A stretch of 64,000 bases of DNA. It comes from Paenibacillus herberti. GTDB taxonomy: Bacteria > Bacillota > Bacilli > Paenibacillales > Paenibacillaceae. Below, piece by piece: positions 1-9,101 of this stretch (position 1 is the first letter of the stretch; every line of letters starts with the position of its first letter). The stretch spans positions 1,766,675-1,830,674 of the forward strand of contig NZ_NMUQ01000001.1 of assembly GCF_002233675.1 (NCBI RefSeq), in the 5' to 3' direction. The notes under the pieces are model-generated. The model saw nothing but the letters and a program-made list of their open reading frames with translations, did no database searches and was not told the origin of the DNA. The position numbers and the translations under genes were made by a program.

Positions 1-598
1 GCTCATCCTCCGCTGCGGATTCAAGCAAAATGCCGCTCAACTTGCGCCCTCCGATCATCAGATCGTTCGGCCATTTGATGCCGATGTCGAGCGCCGTTTC
101 TGCACGCAGCGAACGACAGAGCGCCACAGCGGTAAGCAGCGTAAGCTGAGGTGCGCTGCCAACGGGCAACTTCGGACGCAGCACCATGCTCATCCACAAC
201 CCTTTGCCATAAGGAGAAACCCAGCCTCTGCCCATCCGCCCACGACCGTTCAACTGCTGCTCAGCGAGCACGAGCGTGCCTTCCTCTGCTCCCTGCTGTG
301 CTAACTGCTGAACGATATTCTGTGTGGAATCCACCTTCTGCAAAACGACCAGCTTTCGTCCAAAAGCTCGCGTTTTTAGCATTCCCTCCAAAATGGAGGC
401 ATCAAGGGGATCTGGCCGCCCGACAAGCCGGTAGCCGAGCTTGCGCGAGGCTTCGAATTCATAACCTTGCTCCTGCAGCTTGTGGATGCTTTTCCATACT
501 GCGGTGCGGCTTACGCCGAGCTCCTTGCTAACCGTCTCTCCCGACAAAAAGCTCTCTCCCGCCTGCTCGAAAAGCTTCAGCAGCTGGTTTGTATTCAT
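1..598 (-). CDS. birA: Bifunctional biotin ligase/biotin operon repressor BirA, 3' part outside window
   Basis: BirA activates biotin with ATP and attaches it to the biotin carrier of acetyl-CoA carboxylase, and in Firmicutes also represses biotin genes. About 199 residues are visible, lacking the C-terminus. An N-terminal winged helix (residues 1-60, with VSKELGVSRTAVWK) is followed by the ligase domain with the biotinyl-AMP loop GRGRMGR and the KWPND motif. The ATG overlaps the cca stop as ATGA, so the two are translationally coupled. This is the last visible gene of the cca-birA end of the conserved ypj block. Confidence 0.95.
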   Translation of the reverse strand, partial: MNTNQLLKLFEQAGESFLSGETVSKELGVSRTAVWKSIHKLQEQGYEFEASRKLGYRLVGRPDPLDASILEGMLKTRAFGRKLVVLQKVDSTQNIVQQLAQQGAEEGTLVLAEQQLNGRGRMGRGWVSPYGKGLWMSMVLRPKLPVGSAPQLTLLTAVALCRSLRAETALDIGIKWPNDLMIGGRKLSGILLESAAEDE

Positions 599-2064
599 GT
601 TGTCCCCTCCTCTCCGTCTGCGAGCTGCCGGACGTGAGCCAGCAGCGCTGCTTCTTCATTAGCGACTTTACCACGCGCAGTTTCCCGCAAAAGACGGCCT
701 AACAGCGGGCCGAGCCATGGGCCAGGCCGACGGCCTAGCTCAATCTGGAGCTTGCGCCCATCCACGGCTAGCTCCTTCAGTGATCGTACCGGCATCGCCT
801 GCAGCCAAGCCCGGCAATTTGCAGCCGCCTCTGCGGGATCCACCATAGCACCCGAGCTGCTAAGGCCAGGCCGTTCAGAAGCAGGCTTTAGCGCTGGCAT
901 GGACCGCCCATGCCACTCAGCAAGCTCTACCGCTGGCATTGACTCCTCATGCCGTTCCATGTCCTCTACCGACAGCCTTGACGGCCCAAGCGGCGTTAAC
1001 AACCCGGCATGCAGCCCATGCTTTTCTGCCTGTTCCATAAACTCAAGCCAATGTTCAGCCGCGGCCTGTCCTTCGTCCAGGACGAGCTCAGTCCATAACT
1101 TGCTGCTCAGACGCTCCCAGCCGGCTGCGACTAGCTTGTAATGCATCCGCAGGATGTCGGCCAACCGATCCCTCCGTGCATGGCTGTAACGCAGACGATC
1201 GAACCATCCTGCAGCCGTTGCCTCATCCAGTTCGAGCAGTAGAAAAAGAGCTGCCCATCCGTCATCGGCTCCTCCAAGGCGGCTAGCCAACTCCATCCGC
1301 GAAGCCAGCTCGCTTTGTCTCTCCGGCATGGAAAAACTCATCTTCGCTTCATGCCAGCCCGGCAGAGAATCCTTGAAGTACGCAGGCAAATCGGAAGCCA
1401 CTAACAAAGCTGCCGCACGCGCTATGCCGCCTCCCCCAATCATTCGATCGAGCTCAAGCCCGACCCGCTCCATCGCGATCCGGCGCAAGCCCTCGCGGCT
1501 TGCCAGCAGTCCCTTCCACGTACCATGTGAAAATTTCAGCTTATACACGGAGGCGAAACGAATTCCTCGCAGCAGCCGCAGCGCATCCTCAGCGAATCGT
1601 TCCTTGGCATATCCAACAGCCCGAATCCGCCGTAGCGACAAGTCTTCACGCCCGCCAAACGGATCCCACAGCTTGCCCCGCCGATCCAGCGCCATCGCAT
1701 TCATCGTAAAATCACGCCGCAGCAGATCCTCCTCGAGATTGCGTATAAACGCAACCGAGGATGGTCTACGAGAATCCTCGTAATCCGCTTCCGCGCGGTA
1801 CGTCGTCACCTCGTATAGCTGACCACCGCTGCGGACGGTAACAGTCCCATGCTGCAGCCCGGTCGGGATACAGCCCGGAAAAAGCGCCATTACCTCCTCC
1901 GGCTGAGCCGGGGAGGCAATGTCCACATCCTTAAGCGATAAGCCGAGCAGCAGATCCCGCACGCACCCACCGACAAATACCGCCTCATGCCCGGCCTGTT
2001 CGAGTCGTAGCAGAACAGGCAGAGCCGCCTCCATTTCTGGGGCTAACTGAAGAGGGCCGTTCAT
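595..2064 (-). CDS. cca: CCA tRNA nucleotidyltransferase
   Basis: Adds or repairs the 3' CCA end of tRNAs. The N-terminal class II nucleotidyltransferase head shows GGCVRDLLLG and the metal-binding pair in LKDVDIAS, followed by the RRDFTMNAMA and DPFGGREDL motifs typical of the neck region. The open frame extends upstream, but the ATG at 2064 is chosen because it overlaps the bshA stop (ATGA) and the protein then begins just before the nucleotidyltransferase fold. At 489 residues it is longer than the roughly 400 residues usual for Bacillus; the extra length lies in the C-terminal half. Confidence 0.95.
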   Translation of the reverse strand: MNGPLQLAPEMEAALPVLLRLEQAGHEAVFVGGCVRDLLLGLSLKDVDIASPAQPEEVMALFPGCIPTGLQHGTVTVRSGGQLYEVTTYRAEADYEDSRRPSSVAFIRNLEEDLLRRDFTMNAMALDRRGKLWDPFGGREDLSLRRIRAVGYAKERFAEDALRLLRGIRFASVYKLKFSHGTWKGLLASREGLRRIAMERVGLELDRMIGGGGIARAAALLVASDLPAYFKDSLPGWHEAKMSFSMPERQSELASRMELASRLGGADDGWAALFLLLELDEATAAGWFDRLRYSHARRDRLADILRMHYKLVAAGWERLSSKLWTELVLDEGQAAAEHWLEFMEQAEKHGLHAGLLTPLGPSRLSVEDMERHEESMPAVELAEWHGRSMPALKPASERPGLSSSGAMVDPAEAAANCRAWLQAMPVRSLKELAVDGRKLQIELGRRPGPWLGPLLGRLLRETARGKVANEEAALLAHVRQLADGEEGTT

Positions 2065-3224
2065 CCGTGGCAAGCCTGCATCGGGAGCTCTGCTTCCATG
2101 CCAAGCACACGATAATAAATCTTTTCGTATTCGGTCGTAATTCTTTCGTTGCAAAACTCTTCGCAGGACCGCGAGATGCATGCCTTGCTGAACTCTTCGT
2201 ACATAGACTCATTCGTCAACAGGCGTACAGCATTGCGAGCCATATCCGCCGTATCTCCTACTTCGGACAGAAATCCTGTTACACCATGCGACACAAGCTC
2301 AGGAATACCGCCTGCCGTGGAACCGATCGTCGGCACCCCGCAGCCCATCGCCTCCAGAGCGACAAGACCGAAGCTTTCCTTCTCGGAAGGAAGCAGCAGC
2401 AGATCAGCGAGCGAGATAACCTGAGCCACATCCTCTTGTTTGCCAAGGAAATGCACTCGATCCTCCAAACCCATCTCCCGGATCTGGCATTGAATGCGCG
2501 ACAGCTCCGGCCCCTCTCCGACCAGTAGCAGCTTCGTAGGAATATGATCATTAACCCGCTTGAAAATATCTATGACATCCCCAACCCGCTTAACCGGCCG
2601 GAAATTGGAAATATGCATCAATATTTTTTCATCGTTAGTCGCATAGTCTCCACGCAAATTGCTTGTATCTCTTGGGTAATAAATTCTCTTATCAACAAAG
2701 TTATAGGTCAAATCGATATCCCGTGTTATATCCAGCAGCTCCCGCGTCTCGCGGATCAGATCCTTGGAGACCGCAGTAACCGCGTCGCTCTCGTCGATGG
2801 CAAGGCGGATCAGACTTTTAAGCGACTCATCCTGCGCCAGTACCGTAATATCTGTTCCGTGGAGAGTTGTTACCGTTTTCAGGCCGCTGCCAGCCATCTG
2901 CTTGGCCAGATAAGCACATACCGCATGCGGTACAGCATAATGGACATGGAGCAGGTCCAGATTTTGCATTGTTGCCACTTGAGCCATTTTGCTTGCCAGA
3001 CTCAAATCATAAGGCGGATATCGGAACACATAATAATTGTTCACTTCGACTTCATGATAAAAAATATTTTTATGATATTGCCCGAGCCGGAACGGAATGG
3101 AATGGGTGATGAAATGAATTTCATGCCCCTTTTCCGCCAATAGCTTGCCGAGCTCTGTTGCCACGACACCAGAGCCGCCCAGCGTCGGATAACAAGTAAT
3201 TCCGATCTTCAATTTTCTGGACAT
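2061..3224 (-). CDS. bshA: N-acetyl-alpha-D-glucosaminyl L-malate synthase (bacillithiol step 1)
   Basis: GT4-family glycosyltransferase joining UDP-GlcNAc to L-malate, the first step of bacillithiol synthesis. The N-terminal GITCYPTLGGSGVVATELG and the C-terminal EKESFGLVALEAMGCGVPTIG donor-binding motif are typical. The start at 3224 follows a GGGAGG ribosome site; an upstream in-frame extension has no site. It is 387 residues, the family's normal size. It follows bshB1 after 72 nt and overlaps cca by 4 nt, the same order as B. subtilis ypjG-ypjH-cca. Confidence 0.95.
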   Translation of the reverse strand: MSRKLKIGITCYPTLGGSGVVATELGKLLAEKGHEIHFITHSIPFRLGQYHKNIFYHEVEVNNYYVFRYPPYDLSLASKMAQVATMQNLDLLHVHYAVPHAVCAYLAKQMAGSGLKTVTTLHGTDITVLAQDESLKSLIRLAIDESDAVTAVSKDLIRETRELLDITRDIDLTYNFVDKRIYYPRDTSNLRGDYATNDEKILMHISNFRPVKRVGDVIDIFKRVNDHIPTKLLLVGEGPELSRIQCQIREMGLEDRVHFLGKQEDVAQVISLADLLLLPSEKESFGLVALEAMGCGVPTIGSTAGGIPELVSHGVTGFLSEVGDTADMARNAVRLLTNESMYEEFSKACISRSCEEFCNERITTEYEKIYYRVLGMEAELPMQACHG

Positions 3225-3296
3225 GATGGTTTCCTCCCGAATTGAAGCGTTGACGCTTCCGTTGTTCCCATTGTATTCAGGAAGCGAGCCCATTAA

Positions 3297-4001
3297 TCAT
3301 GAATGGATAAAAGTCGACACTTTATGCGGACGTTTCAGCGCAAAACCTTCTGCATAATCGCAGCCAGCCCCTTGTCCTGTCAAGTAATCCCGGTATTCAA
3401 CACGCCGGACATAACCTTGGGTGAGCGGTGTTTCCACTCTGTCACCGTCATCGATAGGGTCGAACTGTGAGCGGTAGGCCCCAAGCGCGTCAATCTTGAG
3501 CTGAATCATATCCGAAATGTCCACTGTAAGGGCAAGATCCCGTTGATCATTTATGTAATAATAGATTAGCTGCTCCACCTGGGCAGGTGGTAGTTCCGGC
3601 ATATACCGACGTAGCTTGGCATTGAACACAGCTTCCTCGACGATCGCGCTGCAAGCGTTATGGTCAGGATGGCGATCCTGCCAGTAAGGCGCGAACACGA
3701 TGCGCGGTCGGCGCAGCCGAATTTCTCTCGTGACGGCGGCTAGCTGCTCCGCATCTCCGGTCAAGCCCCGATCGGGTAGTCCAAGACAGCCTCGATAAGT
3801 TAAGCCAAGAATTTTTGCGGCCTGCTCCGCCTCTTGCTCCCTGAGGTCAACGTTGCCGTTGGAGCTCATCTCGCTGCGGGTCAAATCGCAAATGCCGACC
3901 TTAATTCCTCTGCTGGCATGGCCCGCTATTGTTCCGCCCATGCCAATCTCAGCGTCATCCGCATGAGCGCCGAATACAAGAATATCTACTGTATGTTCCA
4001 T
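3297..4001 (-). CDS. bshB1: Bacillithiol biosynthesis deacetylase BshB1
   Basis: Zinc-dependent LmbE/PIG-L family deacetylase that removes the acetyl group from GlcNAc-malate, the second bacillithiol step. The metal and catalytic motif AHADDAEIGMGG lies at residues 12-23 and the second metal site HPDHNA at about 120. It is 234 residues, the normal length. It begins 3 nt after mgsA, so it is cotranscribed, and precedes bshA, so two consecutive bacillithiol enzymes are adjacent. The third enzyme, bshC, is not in the window. Confidence 0.95.
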   Translation of the reverse strand: MEHTVDILVFGAHADDAEIGMGGTIAGHASRGIKVGICDLTRSEMSSNGNVDLREQEAEQAAKILGLTYRGCLGLPDRGLTGDAEQLAAVTREIRLRRPRIVFAPYWQDRHPDHNACSAIVEEAVFNAKLRRYMPELPPAQVEQLIYYYINDQRDLALTVDISDMIQLKIDALGAYRSQFDPIDDGDRVETPLTQGYVRRVEYRDYLTGQGAGCDYAEGFALKRPHKVSTFIHS

Positions 4002-4004
4002 AGC

Positions 4005-4418
4005 TTACTCCGGCTTATATTTATGAACGAGTTCTCGCCAAGCAAAATCGCCTCTCATCATCGCCTTGACGAGTAGCTCGGCCGTAGCGATGTTAGTCGC
4101 TACCGGAATTCCTTGAACGTCGCAAAGGCGAAGCAAAGCGATAATATCCGGCTCATGCGGCTGAGCCATCAGCGGATCACGCAGGAAGATGATGAGATCA
4201 AGCTCGTCTCGGGCCACAAGAGCGCCGATCTGCTGATCGCCGCCAAGCGGACCACTCATGAAGCGATGGATTTGCAGGGACGTTTTTTCCATGATGCGGG
4301 TGCCTGTCGTGCCGGTTGAGTACAGCTTGGCATCCTTAAAAGCATCCTCATAAGCCGTCACGAAGTTGACGATTTCATCTTTTTTGCGATCATGCGCGAT
4401 AAATGCGATTTGCAGCAT
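4005..4418 (-). CDS. mgsA: Methylglyoxal synthase
   Basis: Converts dihydroxyacetone phosphate to methylglyoxal and phosphate, a bypass of lower glycolysis that relieves sugar-phosphate stress. At 137 residues it has the usual length, with [12 protein letters not shown] at the N-terminus, the phosphate-binding TGTTG and the catalytic [13 protein letters not shown] loop. It lies immediately before bshB1, which fits a shared link because bacillithiol takes part in methylglyoxal detoxification (family knowledge). Confidence 0.95.
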   Translation of the reverse strand: MLQIAFIAHDRKKDEIVNFVTAYEDAFKDAKLYSTGTTGTRIMEKTSLQIHRFMSGPLGGDQQIGALVARDELDLIIFLRDPLMAQPHEPDIIALLRLCDVQGIPVATNIATAELLVKAMMRGDFAWRELVHKYKPE

Positions 4419-4493
4419 CTGTCTCCCACTCCTTTGTCTGTCAGTCGCTAGTATCTGTGGAACGATCCATGTTTAGCTGACTGTCCGTGCAAA

Positions 4494-5297
4494 TCAATCC
4501 ATAATATGTTCAAAGCCGTAAATCAGCCCTTCGTAAGTCATGACCTTTTTGACGGCATGAGCAACACCTGGCATATATCCAGCGCGATCATAGGAATCAT
4601 GGCGAATTTTCAGCGATTGGCCAAAAGCTCCGAACACAACCTCCTGCTGAGCGAATACGCCTGGCAAACGAACGCTGTGGATTCGGAATCCGTCATAGTA
4701 ACCACCACGGGCTCCTTCAATCGTTTCCTCCTCGCGAGGATTACCTTGCTTCATTTCGCGGCGAGCCGCAGAAATCAGTTCCGCCGTTTTGATGGAAGTT
4801 CCGGATGGGGCATCCAGCTTCTGGTCGCCATGGTACTCAATAATCTCCAGATGAGGGAAATATTTGGACGCCTCCGCGGCGAACTTCATCATCAAGATGG
4901 CTCCGATCGAAAAATTAGGAGCAATCAAACCTCCGATTCCTTGCTGCTTGCAGAGCTCGTCCAGCTCCTTGATTTGCTCTGGCGTGAAGCCTGTCGCACC
5001 AACAACCGGCCTGATGCCGCGTGTGATCGCTTCAAGTGTGTTGGCATATACCGTCTGTGGGACGGTGAAATCAACAAGTACATCTATATCGGCGCCTGCC
5101 AGCATCGCTTCCAGCGAGGGAGAAACCGTGATACCGGCTTCATCAAGCCCGACCATGCGGCCGGCGTCAACTGCGCCAGCGGATGGGGACATCGCGCCGG
5201 TCAGCTGGAGCTGCTCGTCTTGCAGCACCATTTTTACCACTTCGCGGCCCATGCGCCCGGAAGCTCCAGCAACAGCAACTTTAATTGGGGTTGTCAT
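4494..5297 (-). CDS. dapB: 4-hydroxy-tetrahydrodipicolinate reductase
   Basis: NAD(P)H-dependent reductase of the diaminopimelate/lysine pathway, supplying peptidoglycan DAP and spore dipicolinate. The N-terminal Rossmann motif GASGRMGREV and the substrate motif around residue 155, KLDAPSGTS, are clear. The usual catalytic EXHH pair reads EYHGDQK here: the first His is present and the second position is Gly. At 267 residues the length is normal. It sits between mgsA and a TPR gene. Confidence 0.95.
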   Translation of the reverse strand: MTTPIKVAVAGASGRMGREVVKMVLQDEQLQLTGAMSPSAGAVDAGRMVGLDEAGITVSPSLEAMLAGADIDVLVDFTVPQTVYANTLEAITRGIRPVVGATGFTPEQIKELDELCKQQGIGGLIAPNFSIGAILMMKFAAEASKYFPHLEIIEYHGDQKLDAPSGTSIKTAELISAARREMKQGNPREEETIEGARGGYYDGFRIHSVRLPGVFAQQEVVFGAFGQSLKIRHDSYDRAGYMPGVAHAVKKVMTYEGLIYGFEHIMD

Positions 5298-5338
5298 CGA
5301 TCTTCACCTCGGTTCAAAAATAAAGCGGCAGGGAAAAC

Positions 5339-5854
5339 CTAATCCCTTCCCCGCCGCCGCGACATTCTCTTGATCTGGCGATAAAGAAGCCTTGCCTCTT
5401 CCATACTCGGCTCCAATCGAAAAGCCTCGGCAGCTAGCTGCTTCGCTTCCTGCAGTCTTCCCAACTCTATGCAGCAACGAGCAGCCAGATAACAGGCTTC
5501 CGCTTGCAGAGGATCGAGAATTCTTGCTTCCTGCAGAAACTCCATCACTTGCGCCGGTTTGCTCTCACCAGAGGCCAACAGCAGCTTCGCATCAGATACG
5601 AGCCGCCGTGCATCCACTACATCCAGATGGTAACGGTACTCTTCATTACCAGGCTTCAAAGCACAGGCCTTGGCTGCATGATGCAGCGCAAGCTCCCACT
5701 TGCCGCTTCTCGTGCAGGACACGGAGCACTTATAATGAAAGGACGCATTATCCGGCTCCAGATGGATGGCTTGCAGGAACCACTGGATGGCCTCATCGAA
5801 ATCGCCTTTCAAAATGCATTCATAAGCTTTCTTGATGCAGCCTTCCCCGTCCAT
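5339..5854 (-). CDS. Tetratricopeptide-repeat protein
   Basis: A 171-residue protein with at least three TPR-like helical hairpins. The clearest are ECILKGDFDEAIQWFLQAIH and EARILDPLQAEACYLAARC, each with the small/large residue alternation of TPRs. There is no signal peptide or catalytic motif, so it is probably a scaffold for protein contacts. It lies between the MazG-like gene and dapB, 41 nt upstream of dapB. The partner is unknown. Confidence 0.8.
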   Translation of the reverse strand: MDGEGCIKKAYECILKGDFDEAIQWFLQAIHLEPDNASFHYKCSVSCTRSGKWELALHHAAKACALKPGNEEYRYHLDVVDARRLVSDAKLLLASGESKPAQVMEFLQEARILDPLQAEACYLAARCCIELGRLQEAKQLAAEAFRLEPSMEEARLLYRQIKRMSRRRGRD

Positions 5855-5904
5855 CCTCCCACCTTCCTTGCACTAGGATGATGGTACAGCATATGCCTCA
5901 ATGG

Positions 5905-6243
5905 CTAGAGCGGTTCGCTGTTTTTGCGTGTCCAGCGTTCGGCGTCACGGGTATTGAACTTATGCATCACTGCGTTATGTGCTTGGGTCAGATCGATGTT
6001 AAGCGAGTTGGCAAAACAATTTAAAATAAATAAAATATCGCCAAGCTCCATTTCAATGGAATTATCCGCCTCGTCCGCCTTTTTTGGCTTTTCGCCGTAA
6101 GTATGATTAACTTCTCGGGCTAGTTCTCCGACTTCTTCCGCCATTCTGGCCACAAGGGACAGTGGACTGAAGTAACCTTCCTTGAACTGGCCTATATAAC
6201 GATCGACCTCACGCTGGATTTCAGCGAGTGATTTTTCCTCCAT
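5905..6243 (-). CDS. ypjD: MazG-like nucleotide pyrophosphohydrolase (YpjD-like)
   Basis: All-alpha NTP pyrophosphatase of the MazG/dUTPase-2 superfamily, thought to clear non-canonical nucleotides. The Mg-binding EEVGELAREV (about residue 36) and the downstream ELGDILFILNCFAN, with paired acidic residues, are the family signature. The start at 6243 follows AAGGAG; an upstream ATG lacks a site. It is 112 residues. It lies back to back with the divergent YitT gene, matching the Bacillus ypjC-ypjD neighbourhood. Confidence 0.9.
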   Translation of the reverse strand: MEEKSLAEIQREVDRYIGQFKEGYFSPLSLVARMAEEVGELAREVNHTYGEKPKKADEADNSIEMELGDILFILNCFANSLNIDLTQAHNAVMHKFNTRDAERWTRKNSEPL

Positions 6244-6373
6244 AAAAGTTCTCCTTCTTTGCAAGGTATCTCCACCTATGTTATCCTAAAGCAGTTTTGA
6301 ACACAATATATTGACATATCCCGCATCACTGAACGAGAGGTATTGAAAAACGACTTATCAAGGAGAAATTATC

Positions 6374-7246
6374 ATGTCCAGGATTCCACTCAGTTACCTC
6401 TACAAAACGATTATTCCCGTCATGCTTGGCACGGCGATCTACGCATTTGGACTTCAATACTTCCTGCTGCCAAACAAGCTGATGGAGGGCGGATTGACTG
6501 GCATCGCCGTTCTGCTTAATTACGCCCTCGGCTGGAAGCTGTCCATTACGACGCTTGTGCTCAACATACCGCTATTCATCATTGGTCTACGAATATTAGG
6601 GCGAGTGCCGATGATCATGACGATTGTGGGCACACTCAGCCTCTCGCTGTTCCTGTTTGTTTTCGAAAAAGCGATCACCGCCGGCTGGCTGGAGCCATTC
6701 AACGCGGAGCAAGACTTCATTCTCGCCGCCTTGTACGCCGGCGTAACACTTGGCAGCGGCCTCGGCATCGTCTTCCGATTCGGCGGCACAACTGGCGGCG
6801 TAGATATTGCCGCACGCATCATCAATCGCTCTAAGGGCTGGAGCATGGGCCAGATCATTCTCGGTTTCGATGTGATCATCATCGCTATTTCCCTGATGTA
6901 TATTCCTAAGGAAAAAGTGCTCTACACGCTGGTCACAGTATTTATCGCGGCCAAGCTCATCGACTTTATCCAGGAGGGAGCCTACGCTGCCAAAGCCTTC
7001 ACCATTATTAGTGAAAAGGCAGAAGAAATTGCCGAGCGGATTACAATTGAGCTGGAGCGCGGTGTAACCCTTATCCCTGCCGTAGGCGCCTATTCCAAGG
7101 CCGAGCGAAAAATGATTTATTGCGTCGTTTCCCGAAGCGAGATCAGAACGCTGCGGCTTATCGTTAAGAGCATCGATCCACGAGCCTTCATCGTCATCAA
7201 TGATGTGCATGATGTGCTCGGTGAAGGTTTCAAGGAAGAGGCTTAA
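6374..7246 (+). CDS. ypjC: YitT/DUF2179 family membrane protein (YpjC-like)
   Basis: A 290-residue integral membrane protein with about five or six hydrophobic segments in residues 1-205, then a C-terminal DUF2179 cytosolic domain (from about 215). Typical motifs are GLQYFLLPNKLMEGGLTGIA and RFGGTTGGVDIAARI. The molecular function of the family is not established. A ribosome site AAGGAG lies 8 nt upstream. It is one of the few plus-strand genes in this block and ends at a bidirectional terminator shared with the convergent ypjB. Confidence 0.9.
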   Translation: MSRIPLSYLYKTIIPVMLGTAIYAFGLQYFLLPNKLMEGGLTGIAVLLNYALGWKLSITTLVLNIPLFIIGLRILGRVPMIMTIVGTLSLSLFLFVFEKAITAGWLEPFNAEQDFILAALYAGVTLGSGLGIVFRFGGTTGGVDIAARIINRSKGWSMGQIILGFDVIIIAISLMYIPKEKVLYTLVTVFIAAKLIDFIQEGAYAAKAFTIISEKAEEIAERITIELERGVTLIPAVGAYSKAERKMIYCVVSRSEIRTLRLIVKSIDPRAFIVINDVHDVLGEGFKEEA

Positions 7247-7308
7247 CCGGACGTTCTTAGTATACGTTCCTAGTTCACCTCTGCTCTCCATTGAAGCAAA
7301 AAAAGTCC

Positions 7309-7343
7309 AAACAGCCTGACCCAAAAAAAGGGTCAGGCTGTTT
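7309..7343. terminator. Bidirectional intrinsic terminator between ypjC and ypjB
   Basis: A perfect 14-bp stem (AAACAGCCTGACCC with its complement) closes a 7-A loop, and T-rich sequence follows on the plus strand. It lies between two convergent genes, so it can stop transcription from both sides. Confidence 0.85.
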
Positions 7344-7374
7344 CATTTACAAAATCACCAAGGCCTTAGCCAGC

Positions 7375-8292
7375 CTATTTGCGTGCAACACCGTTCCGGC
7401 TTGGGCGTTCGGCAGGAGCTGGCATTACTGTCACCCCATGCTGTCCGCGGCGATAGTTGATCCAGCCCACGTAGCCAAGCAAAGCGCAAATGAGCGGGAC
7501 AATGGAATAGAGCAACCAACCACCTGTCGGCTGCAGGGGCTGAGGGATAGCGTTGGCAGGCAAATTTGCATCATCCTCCGTATCCGTCCGGAAAAGATCC
7601 TCAGCTGCCGATGACACTGCCTCGAAGGACTGGACGGCCCATCCGGTCCGTGTTCCATCCTGCGATGCCAGCAGCTTGGAGCTATAGACGATGCTGTTCC
7701 GCATTCCCTCCGCCTTATCTCTTTCGCGTGCCAGGAGAGCTGCCGGCTCGATCAGATCCCAATGTCCCTTAAGCGTGGCCATTCGGGCCCCTGCAGCCGC
7801 TCCTCCCTGACCTCCCGCTGTCGTCCAGGCAATAATTAGCTGCCTGGCATCTTCTTTGATCACCGGCTCATACTGCAGCCATAATGCTTCATTGCCCGCT
7901 GTCAAGCTGTCTGCGGCAAGCCGAATGCTGGATGCCGCGCTAAGCAAAAGATGCGCGCTTCCACCAGCCTCAATCTCGCGCTGAGCTTCGCGGACGCTAC
8001 TGTCCACGGCGATCCAGCCGAGCTCGCTGCCAGATTGCCGCAACTGCTCGTCCTCGGCGAGCTGGCGCACATCCCTCAGCGAATAAAAGAGCTCGCTGCG
8101 CTCATTGTTCATTACCGCATCATAAAGCCGCTCAGCAGCAGCCTGGAATTGAGCCTGCTTGTCCCTACTACGCACATCCTGCTCCACCAGGTCCGCCGGA
8201 TTCTTTCGAATGGCTGCTGCGAAAGCGACGCCGTTCAATAGAAGGGCTGCCGCCAAGCACGCTACTACGACTGCCCACCATCGTCTTGACAT
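7375..8292 (-). CDS. ypjB: Sporulation protein YpjB
   Basis: About 305 residues with an N-terminal signal peptide or anchor (MSRRWWAVVVACLAAALLL), a mostly helical extracytoplasmic region and a C-terminal membrane helix (GGWLLYSIVPLICALLGYVG) followed by a short basic tail. This architecture and the position between ypjA and ypjC identify the YpjB family, which is linked to sporulation in Bacillus. The ATG at 8292 is preceded by AGGAGGGG and gives a proper signal peptide; the longer frame upstream does not. Confidence 0.8.
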   Translation of the reverse strand: MSRRWWAVVVACLAAALLLNGVAFAAAIRKNPADLVEQDVRSRDKQAQFQAAAERLYDAVMNNERSELFYSLRDVRQLAEDEQLRQSGSELGWIAVDSSVREAQREIEAGGSAHLLLSAASSIRLAADSLTAGNEALWLQYEPVIKEDARQLIIAWTTAGGQGGAAAGARMATLKGHWDLIEPAALLARERDKAEGMRNSIVYSSKLLASQDGTRTGWAVQSFEAVSSAAEDLFRTDTEDDANLPANAIPQPLQPTGGWLLYSIVPLICALLGYVGWINYRRGQHGVTVMPAPAERPSRNGVARK

Positions 8293-8388
8293 GCCAACCC
8301 CTCCTGTCTGTCCTACTTTATGCAAGGAGGTTGAGCAATATGAATGAACCCCGCGAGGGATAACTCGCGCAGCGGGCTCCAATGGATG

Positions 8389-9021
8389 TTACCGCCGACG
8401 ACGCACGAGCGCCAGGCATAACCAAGTGAGGACAAAGCTGAATATAGACAGCCCATTCGTGAAGGCTTGAACAGCCGGCACCTGATCATATAACTGCGGT
8501 GGCAAATACGGGAAGATTTCGAATCTGTAATCGTTATAGTCGTTCAACAGCAGCCACCCGAACGCTCCCGCGGCGGCCAGTCTGCCAAACTTCATAAACG
8601 GCAGATAAAGCAACGCTTCAACGGCCATACCGAGGTGGGAAGCCATGAGCATAAAATGCGTCGGCTCGAGCGGCTCACCTTGATAAGCTCCTGCGAGAAT
8701 CATAGCGACCGCCCAGATGCCGTACTTGATCGACGTGAGGACAGCAAGCGCTTCAATGATCATTCGCAGCCATACGGCAACCCTTCCCGGTGAGGAAGGA
8801 GGGAAGAGTAAATACAGAAGCGACAACGTGAAAAAAAGACTGGCTGTTGGGCTATCCGGCACAAACAGGAGCTGCCATAGCGGATGTCCCGTTGAAACAG
8901 TCTCCTGAAGCTGATAAGCATACCAGTAATACCCATAGACGGTACCCAACGCATTTGTAATAAATAGCAGCCACAAAAACGGCCGGTAAACGAGCAATTG
9001 CCTGCCAAGTCTCAAATCCAT
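8389..9021 (-). CDS. ypjA: DUF1405 membrane protein (YpjA-like)
   Basis: An integral membrane protein of about 210 residues with roughly six helices, no charged catalytic cluster, and the DUF1405 hallmarks GYYWYAYQL and KYGIWAVAMI. Its function is unknown. It sits between qcrC and ypjB exactly as in Bacillus. The start is uncertain: three ATGs (9033, 9030, 9021) follow one AGAAGGA site, and 9021 gives the best start of the first hydrophobic domain. Confidence 0.8.
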   Translation of the reverse strand: MDLRLGRQLLVYRPFLWLLFITNALGTVYGYYWYAYQLQETVSTGHPLWQLLFVPDSPTASLFFTLSLLYLLFPPSSPGRVAVWLRMIIEALAVLTSIKYGIWAVAMILAGAYQGEPLEPTHFMLMASHLGMAVEALLYLPFMKFGRLAAAGAFGWLLLNDYNDYRFEIFPYLPPQLYDQVPAVQAFTNGLSIFSFVLTWLCLALVRRRR

Positions 9022-9056
9022 GATGAGCATCATTCCTTCTGCAGGAGAATATGGAA

Positions 9057-9088
9057 AAGACCTGACCGCATAAAAACGATCAGATCTT
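9057..9088 (-). terminator. Intrinsic terminator after qcrC
   Basis: On the minus strand a 12-bp stem, AAGATCTGATCG with CGGTCAGGTCTT, contains two G-U pairs and is followed by TTTTCC. It separates the qcr operon from the ypjA gene. Confidence 0.75.
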
Positions 9089-9101
9089 AACCAGAAGCAG
9101 T

